From contig CAYQQU010000018.1 in assembly GCA_964419545.1 (NCBI GenBank), positions 1 through 64,000 of the forward strand: a DNA stretch of 64,000 nucleotides, given 5' to 3'. The translations under genes were made by a program, and so were the position numbers. This DNA comes from CAYQQU01 sp964419545 (GTDB taxonomy: Bacteria; Bacteroidota; Bacteroidia; Chitinophagales; Saprospiraceae). The notes below the pieces were generated by a model that was given only the letters and a program-made list of their open reading frames with translations, was not told the DNA's origin and did no database searches. This document shows positions 18,421 to 27,044 of the stretch, piece after piece (the stretch's first letter is position 1; each line of letters begins with the position of its first letter).

Positions 18421-18966
18421 TTCTCCTTTTTTCTTCAGCGTTTCCGGGTCCACCTTGCGCGTATCCCGGTAGAGGATCTCGCTTTCTTCCAGGTATTCCC
18501 GGCGTTCGGCTTCTTGTTTTTTCTGATAAAACCGGATTTGCCCTTTCAGGTCCAGGTCGGTATCATTGAGGTAGCGGTGGTAAGAAACGATGAGCATGCG
18601 GGCCATATCTTCGGGATGGAAGACGCCCATTTTGCGGAAGTAATGCGAAAGGCGGGAGCCTTCGTAAAAGCCCCAGTTGCGGGTAATCCAGCGCCCCAGG
18701 CTGAAAAAGAGTTTGCTGACGGCCACTTCCTCCTCCACGGATCGGAATTTGCGCTTCGACTCGGCGTCGATCAGCTGGTTGAGCTGGGAAAAAGCATCTA
18801 CCAGGTCGCGCGGGATGTACACCCCGTTGATCATTTCCTGCTGGATGCGGCGGGCGTAGTTCTTTTCGAATTCGCTTTCCGTTTCCGCCGGTTTTTCCGT
18901 CTGCGCGGCCAGGCCGGCGCTCAACAGGCCGAAAAAGCCCAAAAGACCTATCATTCTGCATTTCAT
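18415..18966 (-). CDS. DUF6794-like exported protein
   Basis: A 183-residue protein. The start at 18966 (MKCRMIG) or 18981 (MLLLMM) immediately precedes a signal peptide ending AGLAAQ; the longer frame upstream has no such signal and runs through a terminator. The mature part contains VSKLFFSLGRWITRNWGFYEGSRLSHYF and HPEDMARMLIVSYHRYLN, a pattern I recognise from a Bacteroidota family of unknown function (DUF6794-like). The C-terminus is charged and probably helical. Probably periplasmic. The stop codon lies inside the heptamer array at 18312-18420. It is downstream of fabH, separated by a strong terminator. Confidence 0.7.
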   Translation of the reverse strand: MKCRMIGLLGFFGLLSAGLAAQTEKPAETESEFEKNYARRIQQEMINGVYIPRDLVDAFSQLNQLIDAESKRKFRSVEEEVAVSKLFFSLGRWITRNWGFYEGSRLSHYFRKMGVFHPEDMARMLIVSYHRYLNDTDLDLKGQIRFYQKKQEAERREYLEESEILYRDTRKVDPETLKKKGEG

Positions 18967-19028
18967 CATCAGTAACAGCATGTTTGTTAAATAGAACGCA
19001 AATCTCTGTCTTTTCTTTAGCGCGGAGC

Positions 19029-19060
19029 AAAAAAAAGTTCTCGCCCGGACAGGCGAGAAC
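19029..19060 (-). terminator. Rho-independent terminator of fabH
   Basis: Read leftward: GTTCTCGCC, loop, GGGCGAGAAC, then eight T. The stem is nearly perfect. It lies 56 bp after the fabH stop. Confidence 0.88.
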
Positions 19061-19115
19061 CCATGTGTGCTATGAAAAAGTATGCAAAAATGCCGAATGG
19101 AAAGCGGCCGCTTCG

Positions 19116-20186
19116 CTACCAACGCAGTAGCGCAGAGCCCCAGGTAAACCCGCTGCCGAAGGCCGCCAGGCAGACCAGGTCGCCCGGTTTTACGGCGCCG
19201 GCCGCCACTGCTTCGCTGAGGGCGATGGGTATGGAAGCAGCCGTAGTATTGCCGTACTGCTGGATATTGTTCCAGATCTGCTCATCGCGCAGCCCGAGCC
19301 TGCGCTGCACAAACTGACTGATGCGCAGGTTGGCCTGGTGCGGAATGAGCATATCGATATCTTCTTTTTGCAGGCCGGCCGCTCCCAGCGCCTCCTGGAT
19401 CACTTCCGGAAATTTCTGTACGGCCATCTTGAAGACGAACTGCCCTTCCATATTCGGAAAAAGCTGTGCATCGTCCAGCATGTGCTGGGTGATGAACATC
19501 TCGCCGTAGACGTCGGTGGACGGGAACCCGTAATCCACCGGCTCATCCAGGCGGCGATTGTGGTAGCCGCCGTGCGAGCCGGGCGAGATCAAGGCCAGCT
19601 TCTCGGCGTAAGTACCGTCGGAATGCAGCTTGGTGGCCAGTACGCCCTGGTTTTCCGCTTCCGTGGGCTGGATCACCACCGCGCCGGCCCCGTCGCCGAA
19701 GATAACCGTGACGCCGCGCCCGCGTGTAGAAAAATCGAGGCCCATCGAATGCATCTCGGCGCCCACCAGCAGGATGTTTTTGTACATGCCCGTGCGAATG
19801 AACTGATCGGCTACCGACAGGCCGTAGACGAAGCCGGAGCACTGGTTGCGCACGTCGAGCGCGCCGATTTCCGTCTTGGTGATGCCGAGCTCGCGCTGCA
19901 GGAGCACCCCGCAGCCCGGAAAGTAATAGTCGGGGCTCAGGGTGGCGAATATGATAAAGTCGACCTCTTCTTTGGTGATGCCGGCCCGCTCTATGGCGAT
20001 CTCCGCCGCCCGGGCGCCCATGGTAGTGGTCGTTTCTTCGTGCTTCTTACCATAATGGCGCTCCCGGATGCCGGTGCGCTCCTGGATCCATTCGTCCGAA
20101 GTATCCATTACCTGCGTCAGGTCGTCGTTCGTTACTACTTTTTCCGGAACGTAATGGCCAATGCCCCCGATTTTTGATCGCAACAT
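19116..20186 (-). CDS. fabH: 3-oxoacyl-ACP synthase III (FabH/KAS III)
   Basis: A 356-residue condensing enzyme that joins an acyl-CoA starter to malonyl-ACP to begin fatty-acid synthesis. The catalytic triad is Cys116 (NQCSGF), His283 (PHQANLRI) and Asn313 (YGNTTAASIP). FGDGAGA and the final GSGFTWGSALLRW are standard. It is about 40 residues longer than the E. coli enzyme, with extra sequence around 200-245 (GGYHNRRLDEP and following). That enlarged region is common in Bacteroidota FabH-like proteins and may alter the acyl pocket. Cytoplasmic. It is monocistronic by position, with its own terminator. Confidence 0.92.
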   Translation of the reverse strand: MLRSKIGGIGHYVPEKVVTNDDLTQVMDTSDEWIQERTGIRERHYGKKHEETTTTMGARAAEIAIERAGITKEEVDFIIFATLSPDYYFPGCGVLLQRELGITKTEIGALDVRNQCSGFVYGLSVADQFIRTGMYKNILLVGAEMHSMGLDFSTRGRGVTVIFGDGAGAVVIQPTEAENQGVLATKLHSDGTYAEKLALISPGSHGGYHNRRLDEPVDYGFPSTDVYGEMFITQHMLDDAQLFPNMEGQFVFKMAVQKFPEVIQEALGAAGLQKEDIDMLIPHQANLRISQFVQRRLGLRDEQIWNNIQQYGNTTAASIPIALSEAVAAGAVKPGDLVCLAAFGSGFTWGSALLRW

Positions 20187-20334
20187 AGATTTCTGATTAG
20201 AAATGAAAAAAAACTAAAGTACTGGCTCGGCCAATTTCTTTTGTTAAGCGCGTGTAAAATCGAAATTCTGATTCAGTTTACAAAATAGACCGCGATTTTC
20301 TTGCTGATTTGCCCCCGCCCTGGCGTCGGATCAT

Positions 20335-20342
20335 TAATTTTG
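20335..20342 (+). promoter_or_regulatory. Possible -7 box of the response-regulator gene
   Basis: TAATTTTG matches TAnnTTTG, 39 bp before the ATG at 20382. The nearest TTG upstream is at a longer spacing (23) than usual, so this is tentative. Confidence 0.35.
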
Positions 20343-20381
20343 GGTAGCAGGAGCGATTAAAAACATCCAGGTCTTACTATT

Positions 20382-21017
20382 ATGGACATCATCCCTTTAG
20401 GCATTGTAGAAGACGAGGTCAGCGTACGGCAGAACCTGATCACCTTTTTCGAGATGGACCCCGACATCGAGGTCGCTGCGGCCGCCCACTCGGTAGAGGC
20501 ATTGCTCGCGCAACTCGACGCAGGCCTCCACATCCGGCTTTTGCTGCTGGACATCAGCCTGCCGGGCGGCATGTCGGGCCTGGAAGGCATCCGCCATATC
20601 AAAGACCGGGATCCCGATATCGACATCCTGATGCTTACCGCCCACGACGACAGCGCCCGCATCTTTCAGGCCCTCTGCGCCGGCGCCGTAGCCTATATCT
20701 CCAAAAAGACGCCCCTGCTGCAGATCCGGGAAGCCCTGAAGACGGTGCTCCGGGGCGGCTCCTACATGTCGCCCGCCATCGCCCGCCGCGTCGTCGAACA
20801 CTTCGCACCCCGCCCCGTGGAAAAGAACGAAGGCCTCACCCCCCGCCAGGAACAGATCGTACAAGGCCTGGTCGACGGCCTGAGCTATAAAATGATCGCC
20901 GACAAACTGATGATCTCCGTGGAGACGGTGCGCGACCACATCAAGAAGATCTACAAAAAACTGGAAGTGAACAGCAAAGCGGAAGTGATCAAGCGCAAAA
21001 TGGATGGAGAGATTTAG
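20382..21017 (+). CDS. Response regulator, REC + LuxR-type HTH
   Basis: A 211-residue NarL/FixJ-type regulator. In the receiver domain (5-125), Asp11/Glu12 form the acidic pocket, Asp57 (LLLDISLPGG) is the phosphorylation site, Thr (LMLTAHDD) and Lys (YISKKTP) complete it. The C-terminal HTH (about 145-205) has LTPRQEQIVQGLVDGLSYKMIADKL and the SVETVRDHIKKIYKKL recognition helix. It binds DNA as a dimer after phosphorylation. The propeller histidine kinase begins 104 bp downstream on the same strand and is the obvious partner. Confidence 0.93.
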   Translation: MDIIPLGIVEDEVSVRQNLITFFEMDPDIEVAAAAHSVEALLAQLDAGLHIRLLLLDISLPGGMSGLEGIRHIKDRDPDIDILMLTAHDDSARIFQALCAGAVAYISKKTPLLQIREALKTVLRGGSYMSPAIARRVVEHFAPRPVEKNEGLTPRQEQIVQGLVDGLSYKMIADKLMISVETVRDHIKKIYKKLEVNSKAEVIKRKMDGEI

Positions 21018-21121
21018 GGGTGTGGTGTTGAGTGTGGGTGTGCACTTCATTCAGACTCCTTTAAATTTTTGTATTTTTACTTTTTACAACGATTTAGCGT
21101 TATAACCGGGTGTTCCGTCCC

Positions 21122-24100
21122 ATGCTAAACACTTTGCAATGGCCCTTTCGCCGGGGCCTGATCGTATACGGGTTCTTTCTACTGTCCTTGCTGCATGCGC
21201 CGGCGCAACGGCCGCATCACCTGCCGGTGAACTACTATTCCGTTAAAGACGGGTTGTCTTTCCGCACGGTGACCAGCATTGTTCAGGACGGACAGGGGTT
21301 CGTGTGGATCGGCACCCAAAACGGCCTCAACCGCTTTGACGGCTACGAATTCCTCACCTTCGGCGACGACCCCGACCAGCCTTTTTCCATTGCAGAAGCC
21401 GCCGTGCAGCGCCTGGAATATACTCCGGACGGCCACCTCCTGATATTTTACGAAGACAACCTCATCTTTTTCGAACGTTTCGATCCGGTCACTTTCGAGC
21501 GGGAAAGGGTTAACCTGCTGCCCCAGAACGGCATCAAAGGCATCGTCCGCAAGATCGCTCTGGGGCCCGACGGCCGGATCTTCGTCGTTTCCCTCGACAA
21601 AGCGGGCGTTAACTTATTCAGCTACCGCGGGAACGATCAGTTTGCCCTCTTGCAACGCATCGAAGAAGAACGACGGGAACTGTCGGCCGAGATCCACCTG
21701 TTACCGCTGGCTGACGGAGCGTTCTTCCTGTACGACAAAGAGCAGGGCCTGCGCCGTATCGATCCGGAAAACGAACCGGTGAAGCGGTACAGCTTGACCA
21801 CGGCCGACTTCGCCGCCCTGCAATACCCTGCTCCGGCGGCCTTTCTGCATCGCGACGGCCGGGGACGGGTATGGTTCGCGCTGCACCGGCAGCCGGGCGT
21901 CTACCGGTACGACCCTTCTTCCGACACCTTCGAACGCAGCGACGCCTTTCCGGCGCGGCTGCCTACTGTACAGTTTTTCGAAGACCGGCGCGGCAACCTG
22001 CTGGCCATACAAAGCGCCGACCGCGCTTTCCGGCCGGCCGCCGAAGCGGCCTTCTGCCTGACCGTCGACGACCGTACCGTCGACCTCACCCATCTGCTGG
22101 AACCCGGGCAGCGCATCACCACCCTTCACAGCCGCGACCTGTTCCAGGAGATCTTCATCGGCCTGACCTCCGGCTTTAAAACATCGCGCAACCACGAATC
22201 GTCCGTCCAGAACTACCTGTCGCGCGCCCTGCCGCCCAACCGGCAGGGCGCCGTGATGAGCGGCATCGCTTCGGACGATCAGGGATACGTTTATTTTGCC
22301 TGCGAAAATGAAAACTGGCGCCGCCTCGATACCTGGACCAACCGCCTGGATACGCTGTTTTTATACGATCAGTTCTCCGGCCGCCCCGTCGAAATATCCT
22401 GCAGTACAGACCTTGCTACCGATAACAACGGCCACATCTGGGGATTTACCTGCCCCGGTTCCGGACAAGGCCAGCTCGTGCAATACGATACCGACGACTG
22501 CATCGCCCGCGTATTCCCTTACCCCTATCGCTTTTCCGCCATCGCCGCCGCCCGCTCCGGCGTGATCTGGCTGACCACCGCCGGGGCGCAGCAGTTGGTG
22601 GCCTTCGATCCGCAGGCGCAGCGCTTCGAGACTTTTTTCGATGAAAGCGGTAATAATCCGCTGGCCAACCACCAGGCCAACTGCATCTACGAAGACCGGG
22701 CAGGACAGTTGTGGATCGGCGCGCGGCGCGGACTGCTGCGCATCGACCCCGACGACCATTCGGTTCGCTTTTATTCGGCCCGCGCCGCAGCAGATGCGAA
22801 ACCGCCCGTTTTGCCTTTCAAAAACATCTACGTCATCACCGAAAATGCAGACGGATCGCTCTGGCTGGGCGGGCCCCGGGGACTGGCGCAGTTCGATCCG
22901 GAAAGCGGCCTGCTGCGGCATTACGATCAGGACGACGGGCTGAGCAGCAACATCGTTTGCGGATTGGTGCATTGCAATGAGGAAAACCTGTGGATCAGCA
23001 CTTTCAACGGCCTGTCTTACTTCGATAGCGCGCAGGAAGAGTTTCACAATTTTTTCCAATTCGACGGTTTGAGCCAGGACGAGTTCAACCGTTCCGCTTT
23101 TCACAAAAAAGACGGCCGCCTGTATTTCGGCGGCGTCAACGGCGTAAGCGCCTTTTATCCGGAAGACCTGTTGGTGGAAAAAGCCAACCCGCCCATCGCC
23201 CTGAGCAAGATCGTGCGGTATAATTCCTGGAAAGACACGATCCGAACCACGTACGCCGGCCTGGCCGAGCGCTCCAACCTCGTTCTCTCGCCTTACGATG
23301 AGTACTTCGAAGTGCACTTCATGCTGCCCGACTTCGTATTGCCCCAGCGCAACCAGTTTAAATTCTACCTGGAGGGGCTCGACAACCAATGGACGTTCCT
23401 GCGCAATACGCCTTATATCCGCTTCAACGGCCTGCCGGCCGGCCGCTACACCCTGCACGTCCTGGCCGCCGACCCCAACGGCAACTGGGGAGAAGAAGCC
23501 CTGACGCTCGACCTGCGCGTGAAACAGGTATTTTACAAACAGCTTTGGTTTTTGCTACTGCTCCTGTTGCTCTTCGGCACAGGCGTATATTTCTTCTCGC
23601 TGGTGCGGCTGCGCCAGAAACTGCGCGTGGAGCGCCTGCGCACCCGCCTGTCGAGCGACCTGCACGACGAGGTCAGCGGCCTGCTGTCGAGCATCGCCAT
23701 GCAATCCGACGTCCTGCAGATGATGACCGACGACGACCGTATCAAAGGAAAACTAGGGAACATCGCCGAAGTGAGCCGCAAAGCAATGACCAAAATGAGC
23801 GACGTCATCTGGTCGATCGACTCCCGCAAAGACCGGGTGGAGGACCTTCTGCAGCGCATGCACGAACACGCCGACGACGTATTGCTGCCTCTCAATATCC
23901 GCTATCGCATCCACGTAGGCGCGATCGACCGCCAGCGGCGCATGCCCGTCGATATCCGCCAGGAGTTGTTCTTCATGTTCAAGGAAGCCCTCAACAACAT
24001 CGCCAAACACTCCCGGGCCAGCCAGGTGGACGTGCACTTCGGCAACGCCTCCCACGGCTTCGAGATGATGATCAAAGACAACGGCAACGGCCGCACCGCC

Positions 24101-24226
24101 CCTACCAACCGCAGCGGCCAGGGCCTCAGCAACCTGCGCATGCGCGCCCAGCGCATTCAGGCCGACCTAAAGATCGATGACCGGGACGGGTATACGATCC
24201 GGGTGAGATTGGGGAAGTTTGCGTGA
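21122..24226 (+). CDS. Propeller-sensor histidine kinase (HisKA_3 type)
   Basis: A 1,034-residue sensor kinase; the ATG at 21122 precedes a signal or anchor sequence (GLIVYGFFLLSLLHA). The periplasmic part (about 35-720) has two-component-regulator propeller repeats (GFVWIGTQNGLNRFDGYEF, GQLWIGARRGLLRID, GSLWLGGPRGLAQFD). A Y_Y_Y domain (about 725-800) follows. One membrane helix (about 806-828) leads to HisKA_3 with His848 (SSDLHDEVSGLL) and an HATPase_c domain (EALNNIAKHS, DNGNG, GQGLSNLRMR). Unlike hybrid systems it has no fused receiver; the separate regulator is just upstream. Many propeller sensors of this kind detect glycans in other Bacteroidota. The ligand here is unknown. Confidence 0.92.
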   Translation: MLNTLQWPFRRGLIVYGFFLLSLLHAPAQRPHHLPVNYYSVKDGLSFRTVTSIVQDGQGFVWIGTQNGLNRFDGYEFLTFGDDPDQPFSIAEAAVQRLEYTPDGHLLIFYEDNLIFFERFDPVTFERERVNLLPQNGIKGIVRKIALGPDGRIFVVSLDKAGVNLFSYRGNDQFALLQRIEEERRELSAEIHLLPLADGAFFLYDKEQGLRRIDPENEPVKRYSLTTADFAALQYPAPAAFLHRDGRGRVWFALHRQPGVYRYDPSSDTFERSDAFPARLPTVQFFEDRRGNLLAIQSADRAFRPAAEAAFCLTVDDRTVDLTHLLEPGQRITTLHSRDLFQEIFIGLTSGFKTSRNHESSVQNYLSRALPPNRQGAVMSGIASDDQGYVYFACENENWRRLDTWTNRLDTLFLYDQFSGRPVEISCSTDLATDNNGHIWGFTCPGSGQGQLVQYDTDDCIARVFPYPYRFSAIAAARSGVIWLTTAGAQQLVAFDPQAQRFETFFDESGNNPLANHQANCIYEDRAGQLWIGARRGLLRIDPDDHSVRFYSARAAADAKPPVLPFKNIYVITENADGSLWLGGPRGLAQFDPESGLLRHYDQDDGLSSNIVCGLVHCNEENLWISTFNGLSYFDSAQEEFHNFFQFDGLSQDEFNRSAFHKKDGRLYFGGVNGVSAFYPEDLLVEKANPPIALSKIVRYNSWKDTIRTTYAGLAERSNLVLSPYDEYFEVHFMLPDFVLPQRNQFKFYLEGLDNQWTFLRNTPYIRFNGLPAGRYTLHVLAADPNGNWGEEALTLDLRVKQVFYKQLWFLLLLLLLFGTGVYFFSLVRLRQKLRVERLRTRLSSDLHDEVSGLLSSIAMQSDVLQMMTDDDRIKGKLGNIAEVSRKAMTKMSDVIWSIDSRKDRVEDLLQRMHEHADDVLLPLNIRYRIHVGAIDRQRRMPVDIRQELFFMFKEALNNIAKHSRASQVDVHFGNASHGFEMMIKDNGNGRTAPTNRSGQGLSNLRMRAQRIQADLKIDDRDGYTIRVRLGKFA

Positions 24227-24669
24227 ATGAGGTTTAGGGTGAGGCTTAGGTTGAGGTTGAGGCTGAGGGTGAGGCTGAGGTTGAGGGCTCCGCCGGTTGG
24301 AGTTGCTTTCTGGTCGATCACTTCTGTCAACCACCCGGAAAACACCACGGCGGCCTTGAAGAGCAGGATGTCGGGATTGCGGAAAAAAAAACGGGGATCC
24401 ACTTCGCCGTCGTACCGAGCCAGTCCGGCCTCCACGGCTTCCATGATCAGTTCGGTATCTTCATCTGTCAGTTCGGTATACTCGGGAATTTTAAAATAAT
24501 CGCTCCATCCCACCCCAAACGCTGTTGCGAGCCCCCTCCAAAGCCATTTTCGCAATTTTTTTGACTTCCCCCCACCCCCACACCCACACCCACACCCAAA
24601 CCCACACCCCATATTCATGGGGTTTCCCCCTCCCCCATTCCCCCCTATCTTTGAGTTATCAGTAGTCAA
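24157..24669 (-). CDS. Hypothetical protein with Gly/Cys repeat N-terminus and repeat-derived tail
   Basis: An open frame of 170 codons. The middle (about residues 36-125) reads as a real protein: KLRKWLWRGLATAFGVGWSDYF, an acidic helix TELTDEDTELIMEAVEAGL, and FFFRNPDILLFKAAVVFSGWL. The N-terminus is a simple GCGxGCG stretch made by the CCCACA repeat at 24567-24610. The C-terminus is a Leu/Asn/Ser/Thr alternation made by the minisatellite at 24228-24290, and it overlaps the 3' end of the convergent kinase gene by 70 bp. The frame may have lost its original stop by repeat growth. I do not recognise a family. Confidence 0.45.
   Translation of the reverse strand: MTTDNSKIGGNGGGGNPMNMGCGFGCGCGCGGGGKSKKLRKWLWRGLATAFGVGWSDYFKIPEYTELTDEDTELIMEAVEAGLARYDGEVDPRFFFRNPDILLFKAAVVFSGWLTEVIDQKATPTGGALNLSLTLSLNLNLSLTLNLIHANFPNLTRIVYPSRSSIFRSA
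24228..24290. repeat. Short tandem repeat, GAGGTT/GAGGCT units
   Basis: Imperfect hexamer-type repeats of TGAGGTT, TGAGGCT and TGAGGGT directly after the kinase stop codon. On the minus strand they encode the Leu/Asn/Ser/Thr tail of the hypothetical protein. Confidence 0.8.
24567..24610. repeat. CCCACA simple repeat
   Basis: Runs of CCCCCA then CCCACA units. On the minus strand it encodes the GCG-rich N-terminus of the hypothetical protein 24157-24669. Confidence 0.8.
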
Positions 24670-24719
24670 GAAAGAAATAGATACTAGACGAGTTTCTTTC
24701 TTCCCCGGTTATAACTAAG

Positions 24720-24826
24720 CGTGTTTACCTGGGGGGGCGAAAAAGCGGCCCCCCTTATTTCTGCTGTACGATCCAAAAACTAAACCCAACATAAGCGCTG
24801 CCTGGTCGGCGCTTTTTTTATTTTTT
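24720..24826 (+). ncRNA. Candidate small RNA ending in a terminator
   Basis: Between the leftward hypothetical gene and recQ there is a G7/C6 hairpin (around 24730-24757, GGGGGGC against GGCCCCCC). After about 35 nt of unstructured A-rich sequence comes a clear intrinsic terminator (24793-24826). No rightward gene ends nearby: the kinase stop is about 570 bp upstream, with a simple repeat between. A short transcript is therefore a reasonable guess. I do not recognise an RNA family. Confidence 0.3.
24793..24826 (+). terminator. Rho-independent terminator
   Basis: AAGCGC pairs with GCGCTT around TGCCTGGTCG, followed by TTTTTTTATTTTTT. It faces rightward, just before recQ. Confidence 0.75.
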
Positions 24827-24896
24827 CCCGCGACATCCTACCTTTCGGCGCTTCTTTTTCAACATTTTTTGTTTTAACTTCGGCATCTGTCATTCA

Positions 24897-27044
24897 ATGC
24901 TGTATTCACCGATGGATTTGCAAGTTGCTCGCGCCGCCCTCCAGAAATATTTCGGTTACGACACCTTCCGCCCCATGCAGGGCGAGGTGATCAACGCCAT
25001 CTACCAGAAGCAGGACGCCTTGGTGCTGATGCCCACCGGCGGCGGCAAGTCGATCTGTTACCAGATCCCGGCGGTTACCCTCGACGGCGCCTGCGTGGTG
25101 GTCTCGCCCCTGATCTCGCTGATGAAAGACCAGGTCGAAGGCCTCCTCAGCGTCGGTATTCAGGCGGCCTACCTCAACAGCACGCAGGAGCTGTCTGAAC
25201 AGCGCCGGGTAGAAGACCGGTTTATCGACGGCGAGATCGACCTGCTGTACGTCTCGCCCGAAAAGCTGGTCAGCCAGGGCTTTTTCGAATTGATGCGCCG
25301 CGGGAAGGTCAGCCTCTTCGCCATCGACGAGGCGCACTGCATCTCCGCCTGGGGTCACGACTTCCGACCGGAATACACGCAGCTGCGCTTTCTCAAACAA
25401 TCATTCCCCGGCACCCCCATCATCGCACTGACCGCCACGGCCGACAAGGTAACCCGCCGGGACATCATCGACCAGTTGCAGCTTGCCGATCCGGCCGTCT
25501 TCATCGCTTCATTCGACCGCCCGAATATCAGCCTGGAAGTGCGGCCCGGACAAAAGCGCTTTGAGCAGATCCTGCGCTTCATCCAGGAGCGCCCCAACCA
25601 GCCGGGCATTATCTACTGCCTGAGCCGCAAAAGCACCGAAGACCTGGCCGCCAAGCTGCGCGGGCGCGGCGTCAACGCCGGCCACTACCACGCCCGGATG
25701 GAGGACGGAGCACGGGCCGCCGCCCAGGAGGATTTTATCAACGACAACCTACAGGTGGTCTGCGCCACCGTCGCCTTCGGCATGGGCATCGACAAGTCGA
25801 ACGTGCGCTGGATCATCCATTACAACCTCCCGAAAAACCTGGAAAGCTACTACCAGGAGATCGGACGCGCCGGCCGCGACGGCGCTAAAGCGGAGACACT
25901 CCTCTTTTACAGCTACAACGACTTACTGATCCTGCGCGACATCCTCACCAAAAGCGAAAATGCTGAGCAGACCGAGGTCCAGCTGACCAAGCTGGAGCGC
26001 ATGCGCCAGTACGCCGAATCACCGGCCTGCCGCCGCCGCATCCTGCTCAATTACTTCAGCGAAACACTGGAAGAGAACTGCGGTAACTGCGACGTCTGCC
26101 ACAACCCGCCGGAGCACTTCGACGGCACCGTGGTCGCTCAGAAAGCCCTCTCCGCCGTATACCGACTGCGCGAAAAGGTGGGGATGACCTTGCTGATCGA
26201 CGTGTTGCGCGGCTCGGGAAAAAAGGAGATCCTCCAGCGCGGTTACGACAAGATCAAAACCTACGGCGCCGGCCGCCACCACTCGCAGGGCGAATGGCAG
26301 TATTTTATGCAGCAACTGCTCAACCTCGGCTATATCGATATCGACCACGAGCACTTCAACGTAGTGCGCCTGACGCCGGCCAGCCAAAAAGTGCTCTTCG
26401 AAGGAGAAAAAGTGGAACTGGTCAAGCTCACTACCGCCAAACAACTGCGGGAGGCCGCTAAAGCGAAAGCCAAACCCGCAAGCGAACGCCAGCGCGTGCG
26501 CGACGATCTCTTCGAACAGCTGCGGCAACTCCGCAAACAACTGGCCCAGCAGCGCGGCGTCCCGCCCTATATTATCTTCAATGACGCCACCCTGGAGGAG
26601 ATGGCCGCCGAAAGGCCCACCGACGACGCCGCTTTCCGCCGCATCTCCGGCGTCGGTGAACGCAAACTACAGCAGTACGGCGACGCTTTTATGCAGATCA
26701 TCCGCGAATTTAATACTGAACATACGGCCGCCGGAGAGGGCGCCGCCCAACAGCCGACACTGGAACTCTTCCATCAGGGCCTGACCATCGACCAGATCGC
26801 CGAACGCCGCTCGCTCGACCGCACTACCGTATACGCCCACCTCGCCCTCCTCTACGAACGGGGAGAAGCAGTGCCGCTGCAACAGTTTATCCGCAAGGAA
26901 GAGCTCCGCACCGTACTCGACGCGCTGCGCTACCTGGAACAGCCTTATCGTATGAAGAGTATCCACGAATACCTGGACGGACGGCTGGGTTACGATAAGA
27001 TCCGCCTGGCAATGGCTTACTATAACCGCCATCAGGCGGGCTAA
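24897..27044 (+). CDS. recQ: ATP-dependent DNA helicase RecQ
   Basis: A 715-residue 3'-5' helicase of recombination and repair. GGGKS at 48-52 is Walker A, IDEAHCISAWGHDFRPEY holds the DEAH box and aromatic-rich loop, and QEIGRAGRDG is motif VI. Four zinc-binding cysteines follow (SPACRRRILLNYF, CGNCDVCHNP), then the winged-helix RQC domain (about 410-515), an HRDC domain (about 535-610, GVPPYIIFNDATLEEMA), and a C-terminal helix-turn-helix extension (about 630-715) of the kind found in Bacillus RecQ. The start may be 24897 or 24912 (MDLQVARAAL). Its last 4 bases overlap the convergent phosphodiesterase gene. Confidence 0.95.
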   Translation: MLYSPMDLQVARAALQKYFGYDTFRPMQGEVINAIYQKQDALVLMPTGGGKSICYQIPAVTLDGACVVVSPLISLMKDQVEGLLSVGIQAAYLNSTQELSEQRRVEDRFIDGEIDLLYVSPEKLVSQGFFELMRRGKVSLFAIDEAHCISAWGHDFRPEYTQLRFLKQSFPGTPIIALTATADKVTRRDIIDQLQLADPAVFIASFDRPNISLEVRPGQKRFEQILRFIQERPNQPGIIYCLSRKSTEDLAAKLRGRGVNAGHYHARMEDGARAAAQEDFINDNLQVVCATVAFGMGIDKSNVRWIIHYNLPKNLESYYQEIGRAGRDGAKAETLLFYSYNDLLILRDILTKSENAEQTEVQLTKLERMRQYAESPACRRRILLNYFSETLEENCGNCDVCHNPPEHFDGTVVAQKALSAVYRLREKVGMTLLIDVLRGSGKKEILQRGYDKIKTYGAGRHHSQGEWQYFMQQLLNLGYIDIDHEHFNVVRLTPASQKVLFEGEKVELVKLTTAKQLREAAKAKAKPASERQRVRDDLFEQLRQLRKQLAQQRGVPPYIIFNDATLEEMAAERPTDDAAFRRISGVGERKLQQYGDAFMQIIREFNTEHTAAGEGAAQQPTLELFHQGLTIDQIAERRSLDRTTVYAHLALLYERGEAVPLQQFIRKEELRTVLDALRYLEQPYRMKSIHEYLDGRLGYDKIRLAMAYYNRHQAG

